From positions 124,001 to 188,000 of the forward strand of contig JAJFFN010000035.1 of the NCBI GenBank assembly GCA_021776635.1: DNA of 64,000 bases, written 5' to 3'. This DNA comes from Robiginitomaculum sp. GTDB lineage: Bacteria; Pseudomonadota; Alphaproteobacteria; Caulobacterales; Maricaulaceae. Positions 28,345-38,643 of this stretch are shown in pieces. Made by a program: the position numbers and the translations under genes. The notes below the pieces were generated by a model. It had not been told where the DNA came from. It did no database searches and worked only from the letters and a program-made list of their open reading frames with translations. Position 1 is the first letter of the stretch; the number at the start of each line of letters is the position of its first letter.

Positions 28345-28811
28345 GCTCTTTGGATATTACAGAAGCCAGCATAGCCAAAGCGATATCGCGTATCCCATAT
28401 GCGAAAGAATTGGGCATTCGCCCTTTGTTGATGGGCGACGAATTAACATTAATATTGCCGTACGCTCCGCACATCATTGGAAATCCAATGTTAAAAGCTC
28501 TACATGGTGGTGCCGTTGGCGCGTTCTTAGAAACGACCGCGATTGTTCAACTTTGGTTGATGGGAGAACCAAAACCTCTACCCAAACCCATAGGTATAAA
28601 TCTGGACTATTTAAGGCGCGGTAACCCAAAAGACACCTTTGCGAGAGCCGTCGTCGCAAAACAAGGGTCCCGTGTTGCCAATGTACGCGTCAGGGCCTGG
28701 CAATACAGGTATGACGAACCAATATCAATTTTGCACGGGCATTTTTTGCTAGCCGTAAACCAAGATAAAAAACCAGTTACCAAGTCCAATACCAAACCTA
28801 ACAATCAATAA
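28341..28811 (+). CDS. Hotdog-fold thioesterase (PaaI-like), second copy
   Basis: A 156-residue hotdog protein with the same layout as the preceding one: LHGGAVGAFLETTAIVQ, then a GINLDYLRRG strand and a final GHFLLAVN strand. The two are distant paralogues. The catalytic-helix acidic residue is Glu here (FLETT) and Asp in the first copy (LLDQA), so they may differ in substrate or form a heteromer. The last six residues are Asn/Lys/Pro-rich. It is coupled at both ends. Confidence 0.85.
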   Translation: MSSLDITEASIAKAISRIPYAKELGIRPLLMGDELTLILPYAPHIIGNPMLKALHGGAVGAFLETTAIVQLWLMGEPKPLPKPIGINLDYLRRGNPKDTFARAVVAKQGSRVANVRVRAWQYRYDEPISILHGHFLLAVNQDKKPVTKSNTKPNNQ

Positions 28812-30166
28812 TGTCGACAGCCAAAATTTCTCCTAAATTGCTGTCTAGAAAGGCCGTACTTTACGGCGCTTTTCCGATCATGCTCGCCAATGCCGCGGCA
28901 CCAATTGTCGGCTTTGTTGACACATGGGTCATTGGCAATTTTGTTGGCCGCGAAGCTCTCGCCAGCATTGGTTTGGGAGCGGTTATTTTTGGCATTTTTT
29001 ATTGGGGTTTTGGGTTTTTACGAATGAGCACAGGCGGGCTTTCGGCGCAAGCAGACGGTGCAAATGATCAACGGGCCGTGCAAGCACATTTATTTCGTGC
29101 CGTACCTATGGGGTTTGCTATCGGGCTCATTATATTTACGTTTCAAGGCGTTTTGATAGACGGTATCATGCAGTTTTTTCCAGCTGAAACCGAGGTTGAC
29201 CACGGCGTGCGGCAATATCTTCATGCCCGGCTTTGGGGGCTACCAGCTACATTGTCATCTATTGCCCTCATGGGGTGGTTTATTGGACTGGCACGTCCAG
29301 CGCGGGCGCTTTACATGCAAATTGTTCTAAATTTGATAAACGCTCCGCTTTCGTTGTTGTTTGTCGCCAAATTTGGCTGGGGATTATACGGGGTCGGCAT
29401 TGCTTCGGCTATAGCAGAGTGGAGCGGGCTATTCGCAGGGCTTATATTGGCAGCCTTTGAAATAAAATCACGCGGTGGGTTTGATAAAATAGCAGCCCAG
29501 CTTGGTACATTGCTTGATATACTCGCCTTGAAAAAACTCGGGACTGCCAACAGCAATATCTTTATTCGGACGTTAGCTCTCACCCTTGGGTTTACGTTTT
29601 TTTCCCGCGCAGCTACCGAGCAAGGCACCACCTTCTTAGCTGGCCATACCGTCCTTTTACAATTTATTACCATGATTGCTTTGGTTCTTGATAGTTTTGC
29701 TCATGTGGCAGAAGCAAGGGTCGGCGCCGCATTTGGCGCACGCGACATTAAAAAATTTGACAGAGCCGTACGTTTGACCACAGAATTTTCCTTTGTTTTT
29801 GCCCTGTTATGTAGCCTGGCAGCATTTGTCTTTGGGCCGTTTATTATTGACCAATTGACGAGTGATGCAGCCGTAAGAGCGAGTGCTCGGCTTTACTTGC
29901 CCTATTGTGCCTTAGCGCCCATTCTTGGTTTTGGGGCATGGCAGCTTGACGGGATTTATATTGGCATTACCCGCACCAAAGCAATGCGCAATGCAGGTGT
30001 GGCAGCGGTTGCCATTTATTTTGCGGCGCACGCAGTCCTAGAGCCAAAATACGGCGGATCAGGTGTTTGGGCCGCATTTTTAATATATTATGTCGTCAGA
30101 GGGCTTACAATGCTGCCCGCATGGCCAGGGATTCGGCGGGATTTATCAAAACTCAAAACACAATAG
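28811..30166 (+). CDS. MATE family efflux protein (DinF-like)
   Basis: A 451-residue inner membrane antiporter with about twelve membrane segments. The opening segment with PIMLANAAAPIVGFVDTWVIG and the later GALLGAD-equivalent regions are typical of the DinF branch of MATE exporters. Its ATG shares bases with the stop of the second thioesterase (TAATG). A short GTCTT/AAGAC stem with five T's follows at about 30186-30208 and may be a weak terminator. The substrate is unknown. Confidence 0.9.
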   Translation: MSTAKISPKLLSRKAVLYGAFPIMLANAAAPIVGFVDTWVIGNFVGREALASIGLGAVIFGIFYWGFGFLRMSTGGLSAQADGANDQRAVQAHLFRAVPMGFAIGLIIFTFQGVLIDGIMQFFPAETEVDHGVRQYLHARLWGLPATLSSIALMGWFIGLARPARALYMQIVLNLINAPLSLLFVAKFGWGLYGVGIASAIAEWSGLFAGLILAAFEIKSRGGFDKIAAQLGTLLDILALKKLGTANSNIFIRTLALTLGFTFFSRAATEQGTTFLAGHTVLLQFITMIALVLDSFAHVAEARVGAAFGARDIKKFDRAVRLTTEFSFVFALLCSLAAFVFGPFIIDQLTSDAAVRASARLYLPYCALAPILGFGAWQLDGIYIGITRTKAMRNAGVAAVAIYFAAHAVLEPKYGGSGVWAAFLIYYVVRGLTMLPAWPGIRRDLSKLKTQ

Positions 30167-30266
30167 TACTTTTTTGCAATTATTTGTCTTTTAGTAAGAC
30201 TATTTTTAGGAAATAGCGGCTAAATTAACCGCGATTATGCCTGTAATGGCCTTAAGGGAACTATGC

Positions 30267-31553
30267 ATGTCTGGAGATGAAGTTTTAGCATCAAATTTAT
30301 GGCCTTGGCCTGACCCGTTACTCAAACGGAATCAAGCCGGGTTGGTTCTGTTTGTCAATGCCGCTTTTTTGCAATTATATGGCGGACAGGTTCAGGATTG
30401 GTGCGCAAAACCATTGGCAGGATGGCCAGCACCAGTGAATGCGGGCGCACAACGATTTGAAACCCGTATTGGCACTGCACCCAATGAAAGCGTGTTTGAT
30501 TGGGTTGAAAGCACAATGGCGGACGGAAATGCCCTTGCCATTGCCCGCAATGTTACAATTTTTATGACGGCATCTGTGCCGCAAAATCAAGGTACACAAA
30601 CGCAACCAGAACTCCAGCAAACCGCTGCGCCTGCACTTGCGCCTGCACCAGCACAAATTGTTGAACCAAATACAAAGCCTGCTCAAAATGTCGAGGCGAC
30701 TTCAGCCACAACGGATACATCACAACCTGTTACAAATGTTAAAAATGCAGCTCAGCCCTTAGAATTTGCTGCGCCTGACCTGTCTACAGAGCTTGACGAT
30801 ACGCTTAATAAGCGCGCAGATGAATATGCCTACTCAGACAACCAATCGGTATCTGAACCACCACAAAGCAACGTTGTAGCTCCACCTGTCGCTGACCAAA
30901 TTAGCCAGGAACAAACTGCGCAAACCACATCTCAAGAACAGGTTGCTGTGCCTACACCACAGACAGAACCACAGGCAGAACCTCAGACAGAACCACAAGA
31001 AAGCACACGCATGATGGAACGCAGGGCTTTGCCAATTGAGGACAGTACCAACGTGCTTGGTACAAATTGGCGCGACGATGTAATAGCCAAAGCTGTTGGC
31101 GGTACTGAATCTTCTGAGGCCATCATATCCGAAGAAATGCCAGGTGAAGAGGCGACGCCAAAGCCCGCTGATGGTTTGCAGATATTGCTTGCCGAAGACA
31201 ATGCCATTAACGCCCTGTTGACCCGCACCTTGCTAGAGGCAGAAGGTGCAAACGTGGATACTGTCGAAGACGGCGCCTTGGCACTAGATGCCGTCAGCAA
31301 GAAAAAATATGATTTGATTTTTATGGATATGCGTATGCCTAATATGGACGGGCTGGAATCCACGCGTAAAATCAGGGCCTTTGGCTTTGACAGACCTATC
31401 ATTGCTTTAACCGCAAACGCGTTTGATGATGATCGCAATGCTTGTTTTGATTCAGGTATGAACGATTTTATGACCAAACCAGTTAGCGCAGAAGAACTCT
31501 CAGAAATGGTCGCTACCTGGACAAAATCAGAGGCAGAAAAACTAGCTAGTTAG
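30267..31553 (+). CDS. Receiver-domain protein lacking a kinase core
   Basis: A 428-residue protein. Residues 10-110 look like a PAS-type sensor (LKRNQAGLVLFVNAAFLQLYGG). Residues about 115-300 are a Gln/Pro/Thr/Glu-rich linker with tandem QTEPQ-like repeats. The C-terminal 304-420 is a full response-regulator receiver with the phospho-acceptor Asp354 (FMDMRMPNMDG), an acidic pocket (AEDN) and the conserved Lys (TKP). No histidine kinase dimerisation or ATPase domain is present, so it resembles a hybrid kinase with the middle missing. I use ATG 30267, with AAGGGA seven bases upstream. Confidence 0.83.
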   Translation: MSGDEVLASNLWPWPDPLLKRNQAGLVLFVNAAFLQLYGGQVQDWCAKPLAGWPAPVNAGAQRFETRIGTAPNESVFDWVESTMADGNALAIARNVTIFMTASVPQNQGTQTQPELQQTAAPALAPAPAQIVEPNTKPAQNVEATSATTDTSQPVTNVKNAAQPLEFAAPDLSTELDDTLNKRADEYAYSDNQSVSEPPQSNVVAPPVADQISQEQTAQTTSQEQVAVPTPQTEPQAEPQTEPQESTRMMERRALPIEDSTNVLGTNWRDDVIAKAVGGTESSEAIISEEMPGEEATPKPADGLQILLAEDNAINALLTRTLLEAEGANVDTVEDGALALDAVSKKKYDLIFMDMRMPNMDGLESTRKIRAFGFDRPIIALTANAFDDDRNACFDSGMNDFMTKPVSAEELSEMVATWTKSEAEKLAS

Positions 31554-33204
31554 CTGTAGCATTGTGTTTGTTTTGGGTCTGTCTGAACCATTCTAATGCC
31601 GTCAATGCCACAGCAACTGTACCCAACCACGCACAGATGATGAAAGCTTGAGCAAAACCTTCTGTCTCAATAATTTGACCAATTGCAGGGCGACCCAATA
31701 TACCTATCAAAAATGTCAAGGATGCAAGTAAGGCGTATTGTGTTGCAGCATATTTCTTACTGACTATTGATGACAAGAACGCTACTGAAGCTGCACTAGC
31801 TACACCCACAGCCACATTTTCAGCAAATATTGCCGCTATGAGCCGTGCGAGAGGGAGGTCGATTTTAAACAATGCGAAGAAGTGCTCGAGCTGGGTAAAT
31901 TTAAGAAAGCCATCCATAAAATGCGCGCCCATAGCCAAGTCAGCAAATAATAAATTCGTTAGCGCTGCAAAAATTGCTCCGACCAGCATAACCGGCATAC
32001 GGCCATATTTAAGCATTGCCAAACCACCTAGACCAATACCGAGCATGGTGGCAAACACTCCGATGGTTTTTGAGGCCAAACCGACTTCTGTCAAACTATG
32101 TCCAAGAGCACCAAAATTAGTGCCCATATAAAAAGGATAAGCAAACCCACCCCAGATTAAATCCGTAAACCTATAGGATAAAACCAGGAACAAAATTAAA
32201 AGCGTAGCCCACCGAAGTCTCGCGATTAAATCCATCATGGGCACCAAAATTGCACTAAATAAAATATCCGTAATACCAGCTTGTGGTTGTTCGTACTCGG
32301 GCATAGCGCCCGTGCGCAACCGCAACAAAACAGCTGAGATGATTCCTAACATAATGACAGTTAAGAATACGACCGCCGGAGCTTTATCCATCTCTTTTAG
32401 GAACGCGCGGGGGCTATGAGAAGCAGGGTCTTCAAGTGCCCCGAACATAAATGTCCCCAAAATACTAAATGCCAACCCCCATGATGCAAGCACAAGTAAG
32501 ACACCAGCCAATTTATACCTAGGCTTCAAAAAAAACTCATGTTGTCGCCTAGATACATTATGGTTTGCAATTGGCGAAGGTTTGGCCATTATTATACCGG
32601 AAACGCACAACCCCAATACGATTGCAGTCACTATAAATGTTGGCTGCCAGCCAAAATATTCCGCAAATATCAACGCCCCTGCCCCAACAACAAATGACGA
32701 CATCCTGTAACCAAGCTGCTCTATGGCACATAAAACATCTAGGTGGCGGTCATTTTCAGCACTTTCAATTTTCCATGCAGCTTGAACAATGTCAAAACTG
32801 GCGGAGAAAACAGCTATGATAATCCCAACAAGTCCTATAAATGCTAACCCGTTTGGTGGTTTCGAAAATGAGATGGCAATCAGGCCTACAACATTTAGTG
32901 CTAAAAACACAAACATCCAAAATCGTCTTGGCCCGATTTTCAATTTAAAAGGCGTCCGGTGGCTTTGTAGTGCTGCTGCCCACATATATTTGAAAGTGTA
33001 GGCCAGAATGACCCAAGACAACAAACCAATAGCAGTCGGTTTGACGCCAGCCGTGGTCAACCAAGCGTTAAGCACACCACCAACAACAACATAAGGAAGA
33101 CCTGAGGCAAAGCCAAGTAAAAGCATAGCAAATTCTTGCCGCCCCTTAAAAGCATGTTTAAGTGTCTGACCTGTAGACGTCTTGTTTTGTTTTGAACTGG
33201 TCAT
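31546..33204 (-). CDS. AmpG-like MFS transporter (PAT family)
   Basis: A 551-residue membrane transporter with 12 to 14 segments. Its opening, MLLLGFASGLPYVVVGGVLNAWL, is typical of AmpG/PAT transporters that import anhydromuropeptides or acetyl-CoA. Later segments include RLRWATLLILFLVLSYRFTD. I start at ATG 33204 (SD AAGGGG) rather than 38 residues earlier. Its last bases overlap the receiver-protein gene by eight, tail to tail. Muropeptide import is an inference from the family, and no beta-lactamase gene is adjacent. Confidence 0.87.
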   Translation of the reverse strand: MTSSKQNKTSTGQTLKHAFKGRQEFAMLLLGFASGLPYVVVGGVLNAWLTTAGVKPTAIGLLSWVILAYTFKYMWAAALQSHRTPFKLKIGPRRFWMFVFLALNVVGLIAISFSKPPNGLAFIGLVGIIIAVFSASFDIVQAAWKIESAENDRHLDVLCAIEQLGYRMSSFVVGAGALIFAEYFGWQPTFIVTAIVLGLCVSGIIMAKPSPIANHNVSRRQHEFFLKPRYKLAGVLLVLASWGLAFSILGTFMFGALEDPASHSPRAFLKEMDKAPAVVFLTVIMLGIISAVLLRLRTGAMPEYEQPQAGITDILFSAILVPMMDLIARLRWATLLILFLVLSYRFTDLIWGGFAYPFYMGTNFGALGHSLTEVGLASKTIGVFATMLGIGLGGLAMLKYGRMPVMLVGAIFAALTNLLFADLAMGAHFMDGFLKFTQLEHFFALFKIDLPLARLIAAIFAENVAVGVASAASVAFLSSIVSKKYAATQYALLASLTFLIGILGRPAIGQIIETEGFAQAFIICAWLGTVAVALTALEWFRQTQNKHNATAN

Positions 33205-33325
33205 AGTACCCCTTATTATTTTCATCATCATAGGTGATAGATTTATAAAACACAAAACACTTTCTCTTTCGAAAGACATACGATAGTTCTTGCAAGGGAT
33301 ATGAGAAAACGGCATTTACTAAGGT

Positions 33326-36049
33326 ATGAACAAGCCCGTCAACACACCCGTTCCATCTAAAAAGGGGAATACTAAACCTACTCCTATGATGGCGCAGTTT
33401 CTTGAGATCAAGAAGCAGGCTGGTGCTGAAGTCATTTTGTTTTACCGTATGGGTGATTTTTACGAGATGTTCTTCGGTGATGCTGTCAATGCTGCGGCAG
33501 CTTTAGATATTGCTCTAACGAAACGCGGAAAACATGAAGGCACAGACATCCCTATGTGCGGTGTACCCGTACATGCATCTGAAACCTATTTGCAACGGTT
33601 GATAAAAAAAGGCTTTCGGGTGGCGGTTTGTGAGCAAATGGAAGACCCTAAAGAGGCTAAAAAACGAGGCTATAAAGCAGTTGTAAAACGCGAAATCGTC
33701 CGCGTTGTTACACCGGGTACTTTGACCGAAGATACATTATTGGATGCAAGAGCTTCTAACTATATTTTGGCCATAGCAACCACACATGCCGGAACAATGG
33801 CATTAGCGTGGGCGGATATATCCGTCGGTAGCTTCGAAGTGTGCGAACTGGAACCAGAGCGGTTGGAGGCTGAGCTTTCAGCTCTTTCGCCGCGCGAAGT
33901 CATATTGCCCGAAACTCTTTACCAGTGTTCAAAATACAAACCGGCATTTGAAGCCAGCCAGGCTAGTTTGACACCCTTGCCCAATGCAAAATTTGATGCG
34001 CGAACAGGAGAAAGGCGGTTAAAAAACCGATACGGAGTTGGTGCTCTGGCTGGGTTTGGCGCCTATTCAAAAGCAGAATTAACCGCCGCAGGCGCCTTAC
34101 TTGATTATCTAGAGTTGACCCAAGCGGGTGAACAGACCGAGCTTAGCCCACCCAAGAGACGGCAAACCTCTGGATTTCTTGCTATTGACCCAGCCACGCG
34201 CGCCAGCCTTGAAATTGATAGGACACAGATGGGTGGGCGTAAGGGGTCTTTGCTTCACGTTATTGACCGCACGGTTAGCGGTCCGGGCGCGAGAGCGTTG
34301 GCGGCGCAACTTTCACGGCCATTGGTTGACACAAATGAGATTAATGCACGGCTTGATGCTGTTTCGTTTTTTGTTGAACATAGAGAATTACGCACCAATA
34401 TTCGTTCCTTTCTAACAAAGACGGGTGACCCGGCCCGCTCTGCATCACGGTTGGTTTTAAGGCGCGGCGGTCCAAGAGACCTTATAGCAGTAGCAACGGG
34501 TATTTTACAAGGCGAAGAGATCAATGCCACCTTTGCCAAAACACCAGGCATAGAAACCCCGCAAAATGTTACGAACGCCCTGCAGGCATTTAGCCTCATT
34601 GACAAACCCGTACTGGCCAAGCTCATTCGTGATATTGGAAAAGCCATTAAACCCGAAGCACCTATGGCTGCCCGGGACGGTAATTTTATCAATAAAGGGT
34701 GGCGCCCTGAACTGGATACACTCTTAAAGCTCCGCGACGAATCGCGGCGAATTATTGCAGGACTACAAGCAGATTATGCAAAAAAAACTGGCGTAGCTTC
34801 GCTGAAAATCAAACACAATAATGTGCTCGGGTATTTTATAGAAGTGACCCCGCGCCACGGCGATACAATGCTCATCGGCGCGCACAAAGATGATTTCATC
34901 CACCGTCAAACTCTGGTCAGTGGTGTCCGGTTCACGACTACACAGCTTGTAGATTTGGATGCACAAATAGCCCAGGCCGCAGATAAGGCTTTGGCACTAG
35001 AAATGGAAATATTTGATAATTTCTGTAGCCGTATATATGAACAAGCTGAGATCATTCGTACATCTGCAAAAGCACTGGCCCAGTTTGATGTCATGAGCGC
35101 ATGCGCACAATGGGCAGAAGAAGCCAATGCCGTGCGACCAAACATAAATGATGATCTTGAGTTTCATATAGAAGACGGGCGGCACCCCGTAGTCGAAGCG
35201 GCGCTAAAACGCGATGGTGCACAAGGGTTTACTGCAAATAGCTGTCACCTTGATGCTTCTGGAAACCAAGCCAGACGATTAACTCTGATTACAGGTCCAA
35301 ATATGGCTGGTAAATCCACCTATTTGCGCCAAAATGCTTTGATGTTTATACTGGCACAATCAGGAAGTTTTGTGCCAGCAACCAAGGCGATTATCGGTGT
35401 AGCAGACGCGCTGTTTTCTAGGGTAGGAGCTTCGGATGATTTATCTCGCGGGCGTTCGACCTTTATGCTTGAGATGATCGAAACCGCAGCTATTCTCAAC
35501 CAAGCCAGTGAACGAACATTTGTCATTCTTGACGAAATAGGGCGTGGGACAGCGACTTTTGATGGTCTGTCTATTGCATGGGCGGCGGCTGAGCATCTTT
35601 ACGAAATAAATAAATCTAGAGCCTTATTTGCGACACACTACCATGAGCTAACCGAATTGATGGAAAAGCTCCCTCATGCTGGCAATGCATGTTTGCGCGC
35701 TAAAGAATGGACCAAGGAAGGACAGACGGAAGCTGAATTGGTTTTTTTGCATGATGTAGCAGACGGCGCGGCAGATAAATCCTACGGTATACAAGTCGCT
35801 AAATTAGCTGGGCTTCCTGCTGCTGCAGTAGAACGGGCAAAAGATGTTTTGTCGCGTTTGGAGACTGACGCGGATAGTACGGATAGTCTCGGTGGATTGC
35901 CGCTATTCTCCGCACCTAAGCATGTCTCTAAACTAACACCGTCTGCCGTAGACAGGGCTATCAATTCCCTCGTAGTTGATGAACTTTCACCACGTGAAGC
36001 CTTGGATATTTTATATGAACTTAAATCCATTTCCGAGAACACGCCGTGA
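33326..36049 (+). CDS. mutS: DNA mismatch repair protein MutS
   Basis: Recognises mismatches and starts repair. It has 907 residues. The N-terminal mismatch-binding motif FYRMGDFYEMFF is at about 40-51. The connector and lever domains follow. The ATPase has Walker A TGPNMAGKST near 658-667, Walker B VILDEIGRGT near 735, and the FATHYHEL motif. The SD just before the ATG is too close to be ideal; an ATG around residue 21 is an alternative. It begins the mutS-glnD-murJ-trpS cluster found across alphaproteobacteria. Confidence 0.96.
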   Translation: MNKPVNTPVPSKKGNTKPTPMMAQFLEIKKQAGAEVILFYRMGDFYEMFFGDAVNAAAALDIALTKRGKHEGTDIPMCGVPVHASETYLQRLIKKGFRVAVCEQMEDPKEAKKRGYKAVVKREIVRVVTPGTLTEDTLLDARASNYILAIATTHAGTMALAWADISVGSFEVCELEPERLEAELSALSPREVILPETLYQCSKYKPAFEASQASLTPLPNAKFDARTGERRLKNRYGVGALAGFGAYSKAELTAAGALLDYLELTQAGEQTELSPPKRRQTSGFLAIDPATRASLEIDRTQMGGRKGSLLHVIDRTVSGPGARALAAQLSRPLVDTNEINARLDAVSFFVEHRELRTNIRSFLTKTGDPARSASRLVLRRGGPRDLIAVATGILQGEEINATFAKTPGIETPQNVTNALQAFSLIDKPVLAKLIRDIGKAIKPEAPMAARDGNFINKGWRPELDTLLKLRDESRRIIAGLQADYAKKTGVASLKIKHNNVLGYFIEVTPRHGDTMLIGAHKDDFIHRQTLVSGVRFTTTQLVDLDAQIAQAADKALALEMEIFDNFCSRIYEQAEIIRTSAKALAQFDVMSACAQWAEEANAVRPNINDDLEFHIEDGRHPVVEAALKRDGAQGFTANSCHLDASGNQARRLTLITGPNMAGKSTYLRQNALMFILAQSGSFVPATKAIIGVADALFSRVGASDDLSRGRSTFMLEMIETAAILNQASERTFVILDEIGRGTATFDGLSIAWAAAEHLYEINKSRALFATHYHELTELMEKLPHAGNACLRAKEWTKEGQTEAELVFLHDVADGAADKSYGIQVAKLAGLPAAAVERAKDVLSRLETDADSTDSLGGLPLFSAPKHVSKLTPSAVDRAINSLVVDELSPREALDILYELKSISENTP

Positions 36050-38643
36050 CTTTACAGGATAAACTCTTTGCTCTTGGTGATGATAAACCAAAAACACTCG
36101 CCTTGTTGAAAGATTATTTAAGCACCAAAACATCTGCCGTTTTACAAAATTTTTCAGCGGGAAAATTAAGTGGACTTGATACTGCTGGCGCCATAAGCGC
36201 CCTTCATGACAAAGTGCTAATTGCCTTGTTTGAGCATGCCACGCACACTATGTTTAAAAGCGGTCAGGCACAGATGTCTTTGTGTGCCGTTGGTGGTTAT
36301 GGGCGCGGCGAATTGGCACCTTATTCTGATTTAGATTTGTTGTTTCTGTGTCCAGCTAAAATCAACGATAAAAGATACGCAAGCATCACTGAATATATTC
36401 TCTATATGTTATGGGATTTGGGCCTTAAAGTCGGACATGCGTCGCGTACTGCCGAACAATGTATAGAATTGAGCCGTAAAGATGAAACCGTGCTAACCGC
36501 CATGCTGGACTTGCGTCTGCTCGCGGGTGCCGAAGAGCCCGCCACAAAACTCGCGGCGCTATTGGTAAAAGAACGGAGCCGTGGCCGCAAGCGCAGATAT
36601 ATTTCTCTTAAACTAAAGGCGCGCGATACGCGTCATGAGCGAGAAGGTAATTCACGCTATGTGATAGAGCCCAACATCAAAGATGGAAAAGGCGGCTTAA
36701 GAGACCTGCATGAGCTCTACTGGATATCCTTGTTTATTTACGGCGGCAAAAGAAAAGGGGCGCCAGTTAGTCCGCATGGGGTTGATGCTTATATGCAGCT
36801 TGGGCTTCTTAATAAAAAAGCCGCAAAACGGTTTAGTCGCGCCGCGGAATTTTTGTGGGCTGCACGTATACATCTTCATATTTTGGGCGGCAGAGCAACC
36901 GAGGTTTTAAGTTTTGACAAACAGGCAGACATGGCAGAGAGCATGGGCTTTACAGGGAAAACCCAAGAAGCTCGGGTTGGCACATTTATGCAGGCCTATT
37001 TTAATACAACAAGAGAAGTTGGAGCTTTGACCCGCATGGCTTGCGCAAAACTGGAAGCAGAAAGTCAACTGCTTCTTCCGCAAGGTTTAGACAGATTATT
37101 ACCTACTTCAAGGCGAGGTTTAAAAGAGCCAGGATTCGTCTTGGAACACGGCAGGCTCAATTTTGTGGATGCGGGTTTGTTAAAATCTAGCCCAATATTA
37201 TTATTGCAATTGTTTCGCATTGCTGGCGCACGCAATTTAGACATACACCCGAATGCGTTTCATATCCTCTTTGCAAACCTGTACCGGATTAATGACAAAT
37301 TTCGTAGTGACCCAGATGTTGCAAAGGTCTTCTACAAAATCATATTAGAGAGCAAAGCGCCGGCCGCAATCTTGAGAATAATGAATGAGGCAGGGATATT
37401 GGGGGCCTATCTTCCGGAATTTGGAGAAATCGTTGGACGCACACAATTTAACATGCACCACGCCTTTACGGTCGATGAGCATACACTTTCTTTGGTGCAA
37501 TATTTGCACGATATTGAGTGCGGTAACTGTGAACGTGAACATCCACTGGCGAGCGGGTTTGTTAAAGACTGGAACACACGTACGCGACTTCTAGCCTACT
37601 TGGCATGTCTATTTCACGATGTCGGCAAAGCCGAAGGTGACCAATGTGCGGATGGGGCACGGTTGACAACGGTAGCTGGGTTGAGGTTAGGTCTGGCGGA
37701 TGCAGATGTAGAGACCATCGTTTGGCTCGTGCGCAATCATTTACTCATGAGTGAAACGGCACAACGACGAGATGTGACAGACAGGGATACTGTTGAAAAA
37801 TTCGCTAGGTCAGTTGGCTCATTAAAGCGTTTGCAAATGTTAACGGCATTAACAGTTGTAGATATTCGTGCCGTTGGGCCGGGCATCTGGAACGATTGGA
37901 AGGGTGAATTGTTACGCCAACTTTATTACGGTGCGCGCAAAGTGTTAATGGGCATGAAGCCGGATAAAAGTGACAATGTAGACGCGGAAGATAAAATTCT
38001 GGAAATACTACCAAAAACAGCACATTCAAAAACACATCATGTGCGTACCAAGCTTGATCGCCCCAAAGACATTACTGAGCTTTGGGTTATGACCCGTGAC
38101 CGCCCACATTTATTTGCTGATTTGGCGGGTGCAATATCCGCCTGTGGGGCGACTATTATTGGAGCAAAATTACACACATCTGCTGACGGGCGTGTGTTTA
38201 ATCGGTTTTATTTGCAAAATTCCGAAGGTTTTGCTTTTGGGCGCAAAAACGAACACAAGTTGCACGCACTTGAATCAAACACGCTGTTGGCAGCAAAAAA
38301 TAAATTGGATAAATTTAAGCAAACCCCAACCCCTATATCTAGCCGCTCGCGTGCCATACCTATACATCCACGTGTATCAATCTTGAAAAAAAACACCCAA
38401 GAAAGCATTGTCGAAATAGAAGGCCGTGACCGCCCAGGGCTCTTACATGCTTTGGCCTTAGTGCTAGCCGAACACTCCCTTTGCGTCCGTTCAGCCCATA
38501 TCGAAGTCATTGGCCCGAAAGCAATAGATGTATTTTACGTCACAGACCTACCCGACAACCGCCCTGATGAAGTTGCTTTGCGAGCAGATTTGCTAGCGGT
38601 ATTTACACAGGAAAAATCGGTGCTAAACAAGGCCCGAGCATGA
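36046..38643 (+). CDS. glnD: PII uridylyltransferase/uridylyl-removing enzyme
   Basis: Modifies PII signal proteins in response to glutamine. The 865 residues have an intact nucleotidyltransferase motif (GGYGRGELAPYSDLDLLF near 83-100, with Asp95 and Asp97), an HD domain around 440-640, and two ACT domains, at about 683-740 and 787-850. The HD block reads FHDVGKAEGDQC, one residue shorter than, and differing from, the usual HDIAKGRGGDHS, so the removing activity may be altered. The start is GTG, overlapping the mutS stop. No PII gene is in the window. Confidence 0.94.
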   Translation: MTLQDKLFALGDDKPKTLALLKDYLSTKTSAVLQNFSAGKLSGLDTAGAISALHDKVLIALFEHATHTMFKSGQAQMSLCAVGGYGRGELAPYSDLDLLFLCPAKINDKRYASITEYILYMLWDLGLKVGHASRTAEQCIELSRKDETVLTAMLDLRLLAGAEEPATKLAALLVKERSRGRKRRYISLKLKARDTRHEREGNSRYVIEPNIKDGKGGLRDLHELYWISLFIYGGKRKGAPVSPHGVDAYMQLGLLNKKAAKRFSRAAEFLWAARIHLHILGGRATEVLSFDKQADMAESMGFTGKTQEARVGTFMQAYFNTTREVGALTRMACAKLEAESQLLLPQGLDRLLPTSRRGLKEPGFVLEHGRLNFVDAGLLKSSPILLLQLFRIAGARNLDIHPNAFHILFANLYRINDKFRSDPDVAKVFYKIILESKAPAAILRIMNEAGILGAYLPEFGEIVGRTQFNMHHAFTVDEHTLSLVQYLHDIECGNCEREHPLASGFVKDWNTRTRLLAYLACLFHDVGKAEGDQCADGARLTTVAGLRLGLADADVETIVWLVRNHLLMSETAQRRDVTDRDTVEKFARSVGSLKRLQMLTALTVVDIRAVGPGIWNDWKGELLRQLYYGARKVLMGMKPDKSDNVDAEDKILEILPKTAHSKTHHVRTKLDRPKDITELWVMTRDRPHLFADLAGAISACGATIIGAKLHTSADGRVFNRFYLQNSEGFAFGRKNEHKLHALESNTLLAAKNKLDKFKQTPTPISSRSRAIPIHPRVSILKKNTQESIVEIEGRDRPGLLHALALVLAEHSLCVRSAHIEVIGPKAIDVFYVTDLPDNRPDEVALRADLLAVFTQEKSVLNKARA

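Noticed and set aside
30186-30213. Terminator after the MATE gene
   Set aside because: The stem is only five bases with A/T ends; mentioned with the gene but too weak to list on its own.
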